Origin: Candidatus Nitrosopumilus sp.
Lineage (GTDB): Archaea > Thermoproteota > Nitrososphaeria > Nitrososphaerales > Nitrosopumilaceae
Reading direction: 5' to 3'
Assembly: GCA_029263475.1 (NCBI GenBank)
Contig: JAJCXK010000019.1
Span: forward strand, 1-64,000
Length of the DNA stretch: 64,000 nt
A program made the translations under genes and the position numbers. Positions 45,473 to 54,455 of this stretch are shown here, one piece after another. Numbering within the stretch: the stretch's first letter is position 1; every line of letters starts with the position of its first letter. Under the pieces are notes generated by a model. It was not told where the DNA came from. It saw nothing but the letters and a program-made list of their open reading frames with translations, and searched no databases.

Positions 45473-46192
45473 TTATTCATGATGGTCTATATGAAGGCCA
45501 CACTCTTTGTTACCTCCTTGTTCCCACCACCATCTTCCTGCACGAATATCTTCTCCTGGCTTTATTGCTCTAGTACAAGGTTCACATCCAATACTTGGAT
45601 AGCCTTTGTCAAGAAGACTGTTGTACGGCAAATTATTTTTCTTGATATATTCCTGAATTTGATTCCAGGTCCAATCCACAATCGGATTGATTTTTAGAAT
45701 TCCACCATGTCCAGCATCTAACTGAAAAATTGTAACATTTTCTCGATTTTTTGTTTGATCACGTCTTAACCCAGTAATCCAACCGTCAAGGGTACTTAGA
45801 ATTTGGTTCATTGGATTTACCTTGCGAATTTCACAACAAAGTTTTCTATTATCAACACTGTCGTAGAAAAGATTCATTCCTTTTTCTTTTACCATGTCTT
45901 CCACTTCTTTAGTATCAGGAAATAGAACTTCAATTGAGATATCGTATTTTTTTCTAACAATATCTATAATATCATAGGTTTCTTGTGGTAGTCTACCTGT
46001 ATCAAGAGTAAAAAACCTAAATTTTGGATTAATTTTTAACATGATATCCATTACTACCGCATCTTCAGCACCAAAGCTCGATGCCTTCGCCACTTTGGGA
46101 TGAAGATTATAAGAGACCCATTCTAATGCTTCTTCAGTAGTTTGAATTTTTGAATTGAGATCATCTACTTGTTTTTGTGTAAATCTCATCAC
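45473..46192 (-). CDS. cysH: APS/PAPS reductase CysH, Fe-S (APS-type)
   Basis: Reduces activated sulfate to sulfite. In 239 residues the nucleotide loop is SSFGAEDAVVMD, and the cysteine set C119-C120, C203 and C206 coordinates the [4Fe-4S] cluster that marks enzymes using APS. C231 in KECGLH is the catalytic thiol. The GTG at 46192 precedes an ATG at 46189 that may be the true start. Divergent from the ThiI-like gene with an 83-base promoter region. Confidence 0.94.
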   Translation of the reverse strand: MMRFTQKQVDDLNSKIQTTEEALEWVSYNLHPKVAKASSFGAEDAVVMDIMLKINPKFRFFTLDTGRLPQETYDIIDIVRKKYDISIEVLFPDTKEVEDMVKEKGMNLFYDSVDNRKLCCEIRKVNPMNQILSTLDGWITGLRRDQTKNRENVTIFQLDAGHGGILKINPIVDWTWNQIQEYIKKNNLPYNSLLDKGYPSIGCEPCTRAIKPGEDIRAGRWWWEQGGNKECGLHIDHHE

Positions 46193-46275
46193 GTTTTTAG
46201 TTAAAATATTTGTTTTATATTGATTACCTGAAATTTATCCTAAATTATAAACAAGTATAATTCAGAATAAAAAAT

Positions 46276-47388
46276 ATGAATGAAATATCCTATGTTGTTG
46301 TTTTTCCAACAATATTTTCAAAGAATAAAATTCAACAACTTGTTTCAAATATCAAAAAAATTCTAAAGATAAAAAATCAACAATTTAGATCAGTTAAACG
46401 AGACGGCGATGTGATTTTGGTCGATGCAAATGATCCTGTATTTGCATCTTCTGCAATTAATTTACTTTTTGGAATTGAAAAGATTGCAATTGCAAGACAG
46501 GTAAAAAATGCTTTTCAAGATATTGTTTCTGAAATTACCTCTATTGGTGGCAATTTACTGTTAAAAGGAGAAAAATTTTTGGTAAAAGTAGAAGGGACAT
46601 CAAAGGGATTTGTCACCAAGGACATTGAGATTGCGACAACGTCAAATATCATAGAAAAAAAATCAAATCTAGGAGCACATCCAGGAACTGATGAAAAGTT
46701 TGACAAGTTGTTGTACACGTATTTAACAAAAAATTATGCATACATCTGTATTTTTTTAGATGAAGGGAATGGAGGAATTCCATATGAATTACAAAGTCAG
46801 GAAACCATTTGCGCGATATATGATGAAATTTCTGCAATTTCTTGTTATGAGACAATAAAACAGGGTTACGACGTAAAAATAATAGTCTGTTATCGACAAA
46901 CATCCGAATTGATGAATCTTGCCAAAATGATTAATCAAATAATTCCAAGACTGTTGCAAGAAAATGTTGAATTGGAATTTTTACATCTAAAAATTAGTTC
47001 CAATGGCATCAAAAATTATTTAATCTATACAAATTCAATATTAGAGGCTTTAACACGATATGAAAACAGTCGAGTGTCACTAGCAATATCTTCGCTGATC
47101 TTTTCTACAAATTTTATTGATAACTCAATACAAAAGGTATTTGGAAAAAAGAAAATTCCCATATTGCCACTATCTGGAATTGATGCCAATTTATTTGAAG
47201 ATGCAAAAGAGATCGGATTGGAAAGAAATATCAATAAAATAAAAAAAATGATCGCAATTTCTTCAAATGAAGTTCCTGCTTTTTCAAAAAAGGATGTAGA
47301 ACAAGCCATCAAATCAAAGACAAAAATCGCTATTCAAGTAGGGCCCAATAATGTTCATGATATCTTGGATTCATTGGACAATCATTGA
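46276..47388 (+). CDS. ThiI-like THUMP protein with degenerate PP-loop
   Basis: The 370-residue protein has the ThiI layout: an N-terminal ferredoxin-like and THUMP region (FRSVKRDGDVILVDANDP through EKFLVKVEGTSKGF), then an adenylation-type domain. The ATP-pyrophosphatase motif SGGIDSP is replaced by GNGGIPYEL at residues 164-172, with extra residues before the following helix, so ATP use as in ThiI is doubtful. THUMP suggests tRNA binding. The neighbours are sulfur assimilation genes (cysH, sat), which fits a thiolation context by position only. Confidence 0.72.
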   Translation: MNEISYVVVFPTIFSKNKIQQLVSNIKKILKIKNQQFRSVKRDGDVILVDANDPVFASSAINLLFGIEKIAIARQVKNAFQDIVSEITSIGGNLLLKGEKFLVKVEGTSKGFVTKDIEIATTSNIIEKKSNLGAHPGTDEKFDKLLYTYLTKNYAYICIFLDEGNGGIPYELQSQETICAIYDEISAISCYETIKQGYDVKIIVCYRQTSELMNLAKMINQIIPRLLQENVELEFLHLKISSNGIKNYLIYTNSILEALTRYENSRVSLAISSLIFSTNFIDNSIQKVFGKKKIPILPLSGIDANLFEDAKEIGLERNINKIKKMIAISSNEVPAFSKKDVEQAIKSKTKIAIQVGPNNVHDILDSLDNH

Positions 47389-47418
47389 GAATTTAAACGG
47401 CAAATTTGGTTTCATTTT

Positions 47419-48654
47419 GTGCTCAAAATAGGAGAATTCATCTATCCATGGGGAAGTGGTCATTATTCACGAATGATGAGGTTGAATGAAGCCTTGGGGG
47501 ATCATATCAAGGATAAATTTGAGGTTCATTTTTCCAGTAAGGATCATGTATATGAAAAACTACTAAAAAAATTTCCTGATCAAAAAGAAAGAATCCATGA
47601 AATTTTGATGCCAACACCGATTGATGGCAAATTTGGTCCAAGTGTTTCAATGTCACTGATGAACATATTATTGCCAGTTTCAAATAATCCACCACTAATT
47701 AAACAAATTGTGAGTTATTTGAGAGAAGAAAGAAAGCTGTATGACAATGAGAAATTTGATCTAGTAATCAATGATGGGGATATGGGTTCAAATATTCTAG
47801 CAAATAATCGTAATGTTCCAAGCTTGTTTGTAACAAATCAATTTAGGCCAAAATTATACAATTCGAGATCATATCTTTATCCGTCATTAATTTTTGTAGC
47901 AAAACAAATTGCCAAAGCATCAAAAATTCTTGTTGCAGATTCACCCCCACCATATACAATGTGTGAATATAATCTTAATTTTACAGAAGAAGTAAAGGAA
48001 AAAATAACTTATGTTGGACACTTTACTAATAGTAAACGGATTAAAAATGAAGAGAGTTCTGATCTTGAAAAATTAGTTAAAGACAATGAATTTGGATACT
48101 GGATGCGAACTGGAAATAAATCTACAAACGACGGTACAGGCCAAAGATATGAAGAAGTATTTCATCAACATGAAATGAAGGAAGAAAAAAGAATTGTTTC
48201 ACATGCAAGAAATGATTCCAACATAGATTCAGTATTGGGGAAAGATGGGGAAAGATATTCTATATCAGAAGCATTTGATAAAAAAATTGATTGGATGCAA
48301 ATTGACGTGGGTTATCTGTCAGAACAAGAAAAGGATGTGATTCTAGATTTATGTAAATACGCAGTAGTCAATGGTTCTCATACAGTAATGGGTGAAATTA
48401 TGGGTGGAAAATCAAAACCAATCATAGGCATTCCCATTTATGATGAACATACAAACAACATCAAATGGGCAGAAGAAAAGAATCTGGGTGTACTAGCAAT
48501 TAAAACAAGTCAGGTAACGTACGGCATATCCAGAATCAAAGAAAATTATGATAGTTTTAAAGATAATTTGAATGAATTTTCAAGGAACTTTGTTCCAAAT
48601 GGAGCAGAAAATTCTGCAAAGATTGCAGCTTTGTCCATAGAGGAAAAGAAATAA
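47419..48654 (+). CDS. GT-B fold glycosyltransferase-like protein
   Basis: 411 residues beginning LKIGEFIYPWGSGHYSRMMRLNEAL, reminiscent of the glycine loop of MurG/UDP-glycosyltransferases. VINDGDMGSNILANNRNVPSLF and the C-terminal VVNGSHTVMGEIMGGKSKPI match the acceptor- and donor-side elements of that fold. The middle part is unusually polar. Its substrate is unknown. Start GTG 47419, 30 bases after the ThiI-like gene, so the two may be co-transcribed. Confidence 0.7.
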   Translation: MLKIGEFIYPWGSGHYSRMMRLNEALGDHIKDKFEVHFSSKDHVYEKLLKKFPDQKERIHEILMPTPIDGKFGPSVSMSLMNILLPVSNNPPLIKQIVSYLREERKLYDNEKFDLVINDGDMGSNILANNRNVPSLFVTNQFRPKLYNSRSYLYPSLIFVAKQIAKASKILVADSPPPYTMCEYNLNFTEEVKEKITYVGHFTNSKRIKNEESSDLEKLVKDNEFGYWMRTGNKSTNDGTGQRYEEVFHQHEMKEEKRIVSHARNDSNIDSVLGKDGERYSISEAFDKKIDWMQIDVGYLSEQEKDVILDLCKYAVVNGSHTVMGEIMGGKSKPIIGIPIYDEHTNNIKWAEEKNLGVLAIKTSQVTYGISRIKENYDSFKDNLNEFSRNFVPNGAENSAKIAALSIEEKK

Positions 48655-48683
48655 TAGATAATTTTGATGATTATGCCTCATCT

Positions 48684-48743
48684 GGCACGCGGGATTTCGA
48701 TGGGCGAACGGACCGCAAGGGATGATGAAAAAATCCGCGTGTC
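48684..48743 (+). ncRNA. Candidate structured RNA in a GC-rich island
   Basis: Between the glycosyltransferase gene and the zinc-ribbon gene the sequence becomes distinctly GC-rich against an A/T-rich genome. Positions 48684-48697 (GGCACGCGGGATTT) pair with 48731-48743 over about 13 base pairs with one bulged G and one G-U. The enclosed loop contains a box C-like ATGATGA. Strand is assumed from the flanking genes. No known RNA family could be assigned; the transcript may extend to about 48785. Confidence 0.4.
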
Positions 48744-48806
48744 GGATAATATCGATCAGCTTGGAATGTGGGAACGCTTTTATGGAAAAATTAAGTCAGA
48801 TTATCA

Positions 48807-49118
48807 GTGCCTAACTGTCCTGAGTGTACTTCACGAGAGAAAAAGAAAATTCAAGCTAAATATGAAGAAGATACCCCAGAAGAGAACAGAGGCAGAGACG
48901 ATTTATTCAAGTTGTTTGATGAAATTGAAATTCCCATGAAGATGGATACATCAACAAAAAATTTTATTTGTAAAAAATGCGGACTATACGCAACGAGAGA
49001 ACAGATATCAGATATCAGATACAAGTTAAATCAAAGAGAAAGAACCCGTGATGATAAGCATGATGACTATCTTGAGTGGTGGTCAAAAAGTAAAAAAGAT
49101 AAAAATCTAGATGCCTAG
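48807..49118 (+). CDS. Zinc-ribbon protein, unknown function
   Basis: 103 residues from GTG 48807. CPEC at the N-terminus and CKKC at about residue 56 form a split zinc ribbon separated by a charged region. The C-terminal third is strongly basic/acidic (REQISDIRYKLNQRERTRDD). Resembles archaeal proteins with a TFS/RPB9-like ribbon, but the match is too weak to name. The next gene overlaps or follows within 20 bases, suggesting an operon. Confidence 0.75.
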   Translation: MPNCPECTSREKKKIQAKYEEDTPEENRGRDDLFKLFDEIEIPMKMDTSTKNFICKKCGLYATREQISDIRYKLNQRERTRDDKHDDYLEWWSKSKKDKNLDA

Positions 49119-49131
49119 GAGAAATTTAACA

Positions 49132-49524
49132 ATGGTAAAAAAGAAAGATGACATTCCAGACTGGGTTACTGACGAAATTCAAAATGCCAAATTTAAGAAA
49201 CCTCAAGAAATAAAAAAATCAGGATATATTCTCGAATTTTATTATGAAGACAATAAGATTGACGTACAACTGTATGATGCAGTAGAAGATGGACGACACA
49301 TTGTAACAATGGATGTAGTGGGGGGGGAAATCAAGATTGATGATTTATTGAAAGGAGAAGTGTATGAGTTTGTCTTTGACCAACATAAAGCACCAATAAG
49401 CAAAAAAGTATCAGAGTTTTTGGAAAAGGAAAAGGAAATAGAGATGAAAGCAATATATCAATTTGATTTGAAATCTTTAGAACTGATAGACGTAAGTTCT
49501 AATGATGATGATACAGAAGAATAG
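49132..49524 (+). CDS. Uncharacterised conserved small protein
   Basis: About 130 residues from ATG 49132 (MVKKKDDIPDWVTDEIQNA); an in-frame start at 49111 would overlap the upstream stop. The protein is rich in charged residues with predicted beta strands (GYILEFYYEDNKIDVQLYDAV) and an acidic end. A run of eight G at 49320-49327 encodes Gly-Gly and is in frame. No family is recognised. Confidence 0.7.
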   Translation: MVKKKDDIPDWVTDEIQNAKFKKPQEIKKSGYILEFYYEDNKIDVQLYDAVEDGRHIVTMDVVGGEIKIDDLLKGEVYEFVFDQHKAPISKKVSEFLEKEKEIEMKAIYQFDLKSLELIDVSSNDDDTEE

Positions 49525-49526
49525 AA

Positions 49527-50327
49527 TTAGTCCTTTTTGATAGCGTCCAATTGTTTCTTGAAAGACTTTCCCAATATGGGATTAATAAAATAGGGAAATG
49601 TATTTTTCACCCATACTGCACCCCTGACAACAGACGGAACTATAATTTCTAACCTTGAGGAATTTGCCGCTTTTAGGATTGTTTTTGCTACAGTCTTGGA
49701 ACTAAGTGAGGCAGGAGAAAATTTTGGCATTTTTTCAAATGAAGGGTGTTCAAGGAAATTTGTTTGAACCATAATTGGACTGACAACAGTAATACCAATT
49801 CCAGTACCTTTTAGCTCATGTTTCAAACCCTCAGAAAATCCCAACATTGCAAATTTTGATGCGCAGTAAGAAGCAATTCCAGGCAAACCAAAGCTTGCCG
49901 CAACGGATGCAACATTAACTATGTGACCAGACTTATTCTTCAGCATAGATGGAAGAAAATTTTTTGTACAGTAGATCATTCCAAAATAATTTGTATCCAT
50001 TTGGGATTCAATTTCATCAATAGTAAGATCAGATACGGAACCATATATTGCAAAACCAGCATTGTTTACCAAAATGTCTACGGAGCCAAACTTTTCTAGA
50101 ACTGTTTTTGACATTTCTTTGACTTGATCTCTTTTGGAAACGTCACATTGACATACTAGTATTGATGTATTGAATTTTTTTAATTCATGTGCAGTTTGTT
50201 CAAGTTTGTCCTTTTTTCTTGCAACCAAAACTATGTTTGCTCCTAGTTTTGCAAATTCTATTGCAGTATCTTTACCAATTCCGGATGACGCACCAGTGAT
50301 GAGAACAACTTGATTTTTAAAATCCAC
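49527..50327 (-). CDS. Short-chain dehydrogenase/reductase
   Basis: Classical SDR of 266 residues: cofactor motif TGASSGIGKD, NNAGFAIYG, active-site Ser in VASVAASFG, and YCASK. Basic residues after strand 2 (VARKKDKL) favour NADP. The C-terminal segment (SVVRGAVWVKNTFPYFINPIL) resembles membrane-associated acyl/ketoreductases of the DltE/YqjQ type. The start is GTG 50327. Substrate unknown. Confidence 0.9.
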   Translation of the reverse strand: MDFKNQVVLITGASSGIGKDTAIEFAKLGANIVLVARKKDKLEQTAHELKKFNTSILVCQCDVSKRDQVKEMSKTVLEKFGSVDILVNNAGFAIYGSVSDLTIDEIESQMDTNYFGMIYCTKNFLPSMLKNKSGHIVNVASVAASFGLPGIASYCASKFAMLGFSEGLKHELKGTGIGITVVSPIMVQTNFLEHPSFEKMPKFSPASLSSKTVAKTILKAANSSRLEIIVPSVVRGAVWVKNTFPYFINPILGKSFKKQLDAIKKD

Positions 50328-50491
50328 AAATCAAAAAAAGTATTTGAAAATAAAGCAGTTTCCATGATAATTTTTATCACATAGGTAAAAGATTTAGGTG
50401 TGAATTAATCATTTTTATAAAAAATAATTCAAAAGAGTTTAAAGGAAATATCAAGTGTTAGACAAATACTGGACATATTTTTCTGTAATTT

Positions 50492-51508
50492 CTATGAAGA
50501 TGAAGGTTTAGAAATTTTACTCAGGGCCAGTTTCACTAAAAGCAGCCAGGTAATCACTATTGGAACATAGTATGTTGCGATTCTCCAACCAATAACAGCA
50601 TCCCAGGCAACAATTCCCTCAGAGATTTCAAAAGCAAAGGGATCTAAGTTGTTAAGATACGCAATAATTCCAAATTCTGCCAAACCCGAACCGCCTATCG
50701 TAATTGGCAGATTTCCAATTGCATTTGCACCCATCACCGCCATGATCGAATCAAATGCACTAATCATAAATCCTGTCCCCATCGCAATAATCATGAATGA
50801 AATTCCATAAAATGCCCAAGACGCCAACGAAAACAAAAATGAAACTATGAATATTTTTTTGGATTCAGATGTCTTTAGATTCTCTCTGCTCATAGTACAA
50901 ACTTCTTCCATCCATGTGTTTGTTTGACCAATCACTTTGACACCTTTTTCTTTTCCAAATCTTTTTACAAGATTTTCCAATGCCTTTGGAACTTGGAATG
51001 CATGTTTAGAGGAAAGAAAGAACATCACCATCCACAGAGATGTAATCGTAATGCTAGTGGCTAAAATGACGGCTGCAACTATGTATGCACCACTTAGCAA
51101 TGCAATGACTCCTGCCATAATAGACAGTAAACCAGCAGCAAATACCTCAGTTACAATATCCATTATTGCAATCCATGCGGCTTTTGCAGGTTTGACTCCC
51201 TTTTTGTGCAAATAATAAATTACAACAAACTCCGCCCCGATAAACATCGGAGTAGTAAACTTGATAAATTCGCTACCTACCCGGACACCAACCAGTTTAA
51301 AAAATGAGTCAAAACTTCCAAGATATTTTCTTGTTATATATGCAAATTTGATTCCCTGAAGACCCAATTTGATCATCATCGCAACTATTGCACCTACAAA
51401 TGGAAATAACCCAATTGCCAAAACATCTTCTATTTTAATATCAAATTGAATAGCAATTACAAAGATAGGAATCAATGTGACAGGAATAGCGACGAGTCTC
51501 CAGTTCAT
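50492..51508 (-). CDS. Flippase-like membrane protein (LPG synthase TM/UPF0104 family)
   Basis: 338 residues with about eight hydrophobic segments, the pattern of the lysylphosphatidylglycerol synthase transmembrane (YbhN/AglD-associated) family. The conserved end IGNLPITIGGSGLAEFGIIAYL is a family hallmark, matching the PxxxGGxGxxE signature. Such proteins often accompany glycosyltransferases and may move lipid-linked sugars; that role is inferred only. The 285-base spacer before the GPN GTPase shows no other gene. Confidence 0.85.
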   Translation of the reverse strand: MNWRLVAIPVTLIPIFVIAIQFDIKIEDVLAIGLFPFVGAIVAMMIKLGLQGIKFAYITRKYLGSFDSFFKLVGVRVGSEFIKFTTPMFIGAEFVVIYYLHKKGVKPAKAAWIAIMDIVTEVFAAGLLSIMAGVIALLSGAYIVAAVILATSITITSLWMVMFFLSSKHAFQVPKALENLVKRFGKEKGVKVIGQTNTWMEEVCTMSRENLKTSESKKIFIVSFLFSLASWAFYGISFMIIAMGTGFMISAFDSIMAVMGANAIGNLPITIGGSGLAEFGIIAYLNNLDPFAFEISEGIVAWDAVIGWRIATYYVPIVITWLLLVKLALSKISKPSSS

Positions 51509-51793
51509 TTGATGGATTTTTTATGGAATCAAATATGAAAGTTGAGTAAATTTTCAGTCATCAGAAAATCAATTCCCAAAATCAGACATAAAATTGGAAT
51601 TAATCTAAGAATTCATGCGGATTTTGAAATAGGTTTGGTTTCTTTAAAAAAACACCTAATACTTTAGATCCAAAAAGATTCTATCGTTAATCATTTTATC
51701 ATCAGGTTTTTGATGTGAATTTGATTTTCTCTGTAATTATAATGTTAAAACAAGCTAGTTTGAAATATAAGCAAATGGGAAATAATAGACGGA

Positions 51794-52552
51794 TTGAAGA
51801 CAGTTTTTGTTTCTGGTACTGCAGGTTCTGGTAAATCATTACTTTCGTCAAAGCTGCAAGATTATTATTCAAAAAATGGTGCGTTTGCAGCAATTTTGAA
51901 TTTGGATCCGGGTGTAGAAAATATGCCATATACATGCGATGTGGACGTCAGAGATCACGTAGACTATGTATCAATCATGCAGCAGTATGAACTTGGTCCA
52001 AACGGCGCCATGGTAATGGCAAATGATTTGATCGCATCAAAAATTGGCGATATTCAAGATCAGGTAGACCAAGTTAATCCAGATTATCTAATTGTAGATA
52101 CACCAGGCCAAATTGAATTATTTGCATATCGTTCTAGTGGACGTTTCATAGTGGATAACATATCATCAGATGAAAAAACGAATGTTTTTCTTTTTGACGG
52201 ATCTCTGATCACCTCACCAGTAAACTTTGTTTCAATTGCACTTCTTGCCACGTCAATCAGATTACGTTTGAATTTACCGACGATTAATGTTCTAACAAAA
52301 ACAGACCTTCTTGGAGATAAGATGGAAGATATTCTTCAATGGTCAACGAATTTGAAAACATTAGAAAATGCTGTAAGCAAGGAAACAGATGGGGACACGT
52401 ATTCGTTAACTACAAATATTTTACGAGGTTTGGATATGGGTGGATTTGCACAGGGATTAATCCCAATATCGAATGTTTCCGGAGAAGGCTTTCTAAATCT
52501 TGAAGGTGCTTTAAGCAGAGTTCTTAATTTGGGTGAAGAGGTAGAAAATTAA
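51794..52552 (+). CDS. GPN-loop GTPase
   Basis: 252 residues with P-loop GTAGSGKSLL (about 7-16), the defining Gly-Pro-Asn motif in YELGPNGAMVMAN, G3 VDTPGQIELF, and the G4-type NVLTKTDLLGD. Eukaryal relatives assemble RNA polymerase II; archaeal members are dimeric GTPases of unsettled role. The start is TTG 51794. It ends directly against the ThrB start. Confidence 0.94.
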   Translation: MKTVFVSGTAGSGKSLLSSKLQDYYSKNGAFAAILNLDPGVENMPYTCDVDVRDHVDYVSIMQQYELGPNGAMVMANDLIASKIGDIQDQVDQVNPDYLIVDTPGQIELFAYRSSGRFIVDNISSDEKTNVFLFDGSLITSPVNFVSIALLATSIRLRLNLPTINVLTKTDLLGDKMEDILQWSTNLKTLENAVSKETDGDTYSLTTNILRGLDMGGFAQGLIPISNVSGEGFLNLEGALSRVLNLGEEVEN

Positions 52553-53467
52553 TTGGCATCAAAGATTACAATCAAAGCACCATCGTCTACGGCAAATTTG
52601 GGTCCTGGATTTGACGTTTTCGGACTAGCAATTGATGCATTCTATGACACAATCACGCTAACCAAAATAAAAAAAGGAATAATAATAATTACAAATGACA
52701 AGATTCCTACAAATCCTCAAAACAATACTGCAGGACTAGTTATAAAGAATATGAAAAAAAAATTCAAAATTAAGGACGGAATTGAAATCAAAATAAAAAA
52801 AGGAATTCCTGCAGGATTTGGAATGGGTAGTAGTGCAGCATCAGCGGCAGCAACTGCGGTGGCATTTGACAAATTATTTGAATTAAAACTTGATGAGAAT
52901 ACTTTAGTAGAATTTGCAGGATCTGGAGAAAAAGCTAGTGCAGGAACAATTCATTATGACAACGTTGCAGCTTCTGTTTTAGGAGGTTTTGTTATTGTAA
53001 AAACAGATCCTTTGAATGTGATTAGAATAGACCCGCCAACAAATCTTAGAATGTGTATTGCAGTTCCAAAAATTGATGTGCCAAAAAAGAAAACCAAGGT
53101 ATCCAGAGGAGTAATTCCAAAAAAGATCAAGTTAGCGGATAGTATCTTGAATCTTTCAAATGCTGCAACAATCGTATCTGGATTTATGAAAAAGGATACC
53201 AAAATGATTGGGAATTCGATTAAAGACGTAATAATTGAACCTGCCAGACAACATATGATTCCAGGATTTATAAAAGTCAAAGAAAATGCTATTAGAGCGG
53301 GAGCATTGGGTGTTACAATAAGCGGAGCCGGACCTTCTGTGATTGCATTTTCAGAAAGTTCAGCTGATTTGAAAAAGATCAGCTTAGCAATGTCAAGAGG
53401 ATTTGCGGATGCGAATACAAAATGTCAAACAATCATTTGCAAACCTAGCAAAGGTGCCAGCAAATAG
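52553..53467 (+). CDS. thrB: Homoserine kinase (GHMP family)
   Basis: Phosphorylates homoserine for threonine synthesis. The 304-residue protein starts ITIKAPSSTANLGPGFDVFGLA. The ATP loop is IPAGFGMGSSAASAAAT, then LGGFVIVKTDP, and the C-terminal GVTISGAGPSVIAFS. Start TTG 52553 immediately follows the GPN GTPase stop, so the genes are co-transcribed. Confidence 0.94.
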   Translation: MASKITIKAPSSTANLGPGFDVFGLAIDAFYDTITLTKIKKGIIIITNDKIPTNPQNNTAGLVIKNMKKKFKIKDGIEIKIKKGIPAGFGMGSSAASAAATAVAFDKLFELKLDENTLVEFAGSGEKASAGTIHYDNVAASVLGGFVIVKTDPLNVIRIDPPTNLRMCIAVPKIDVPKKKTKVSRGVIPKKIKLADSILNLSNAATIVSGFMKKDTKMIGNSIKDVIIEPARQHMIPGFIKVKENAIRAGALGVTISGAGPSVIAFSESSADLKKISLAMSRGFADANTKCQTIICKPSKGASK

Positions 53468-53484
53468 GAAAAAGTATTGATGAA

Positions 53485-54162
53485 ATGATGAAAAAAGCAG
53501 TCATTGTTTTTAGTGGAGGTATTGACTCTGTTTGTGCAGTTTCATACTTAAAATCAAAATATGATTTGTACGGCATTACGTTTTCATATGGACAAAAGGG
53601 AAATATGGAAATATCTGCGGCAAAATCTTTTGCAAAAAAGCTTGGATTAAAACAGCACAAAATTATCGACATTGGATTTATGAAAGATTTGTATGGCGAT
53701 TCCAATGTTTTGACAAGTGCAAAAAGGAAGATTCCAACAGAATTCGAGTATTCAATTGTTGTCCCCATTAGAAATGCAGTATTTTTATCGATAGCATCAG
53801 CATGGGCTTTCACACTAAATGCTTCATTAGTTGTGTATGGTGCCCATACGGGTGATCAACACTATCCTGATTGTAGACCAATATTTGCAAAGAAATTGGA
53901 ATCGGCATTCAATCAAGGAGAAATTGACGGAATCAATTTAAAATTACGAAAAAATATTGAGATTTGGTCTCCATACCGTGAAGGTCTATCAAAAAAGGAT
54001 TTGTTAAAAAAAGGAATCAAAAGCTTAGGAGACTCTATTTTTAAAACATGGAGTTGCTATTCAAATAAAAAATATCACTGCGGAATTTGTGAATCTTGTA
54101 ACAATAGAAAAATTGCGTTTGAAAAAGCTGGGATCAAAGATAAAACAAAGTATCTGAAATAA
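53485..54162 (+). CDS. queC: 7-cyano-7-deazaguanine synthase QueC
   Basis: Converts 7-carboxy-7-deazaguanine to preQ0, the precursor of archaeosine in tRNA. The 225 residues have the PP-loop VFSGGIDSVCAVSYL, GAHTGDQHYPDCRPIF, and zinc ligands in CYSNKKYHCGICESC. It starts ATG 53485, with a second ATG directly after. FolE and QueE are encoded nearby on the opposite strand. Confidence 0.95.
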   Translation: MMKKAVIVFSGGIDSVCAVSYLKSKYDLYGITFSYGQKGNMEISAAKSFAKKLGLKQHKIIDIGFMKDLYGDSNVLTSAKRKIPTEFEYSIVVPIRNAVFLSIASAWAFTLNASLVVYGAHTGDQHYPDCRPIFAKKLESAFNQGEIDGINLKLRKNIEIWSPYREGLSKKDLLKKGIKSLGDSIFKTWSCYSNKKYHCGICESCNNRKIAFEKAGIKDKTKYLK

Positions 54163-54164
54163 AC

Positions 54165-54413
54165 TTAGTAACCGTTTCTAAGAAACTTTGTTAGAATAAT
54201 ACGTCTAAGTCCAACATACCAAATCAGGAAACCAACTCCCATAATCCCTATAAAAATATAGTTTGAAACCTCCGGAGAAATTTCTTCAATAGAATTGGTA
54301 ATCTGCCTAGATATCAGCAAGGAAATAGCAATAACCATTACACATTCTATCGCATACCATATCCAATGCGGAAATGATTCCTTTGGAATGTGAATATTTG
54401 GATGTACTCCCAT
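54165..54413 (-). CDS. Small two-helix membrane protein
   Basis: 82 residues with two hydrophobic segments (IWYAIECVMVIAISLLI and YIFIGIMGVGFLIWYVGL) separated by a short acidic loop. The ending is basic (RRIILTKFLRNGY), suggesting the C-terminus faces the cytoplasm. No recognised family. Between queC and folE, on folE's strand. Confidence 0.65.
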   Translation of the reverse strand: MGVHPNIHIPKESFPHWIWYAIECVMVIAISLLISRQITNSIEEISPEVSNYIFIGIMGVGFLIWYVGLRRIILTKFLRNGY

Positions 54414-54455
54414 GACAATACTGGAAAAAATGGATTATTTAATTTTTCAATTGTT

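Noticed and set aside
48684-48743. SRP RNA or RNase P RNA
   Set aside because: Conserved SRP helix 8 and RNase P P4 sequences are absent and the island is too short.
48664-48939. A 91-codon open frame overlapping the GC-rich island
   Set aside because: The translation has unusual composition, crosses the candidate RNA and overlaps the zinc-ribbon gene at 48807 in another frame; the zinc-ribbon frame is the coherent one.
49002-49022. Short direct repeats of CAGATAT in the zinc-ribbon gene
   Set aside because: Only about three imperfect units, in coding sequence with normal residues; compatible with chance.
49320-49327. Frameshift at a run of eight G
   Set aside because: The frame is intact on both sides (VVGGEIK), so no error is needed; the G-run in metK near 13825 is also intact.
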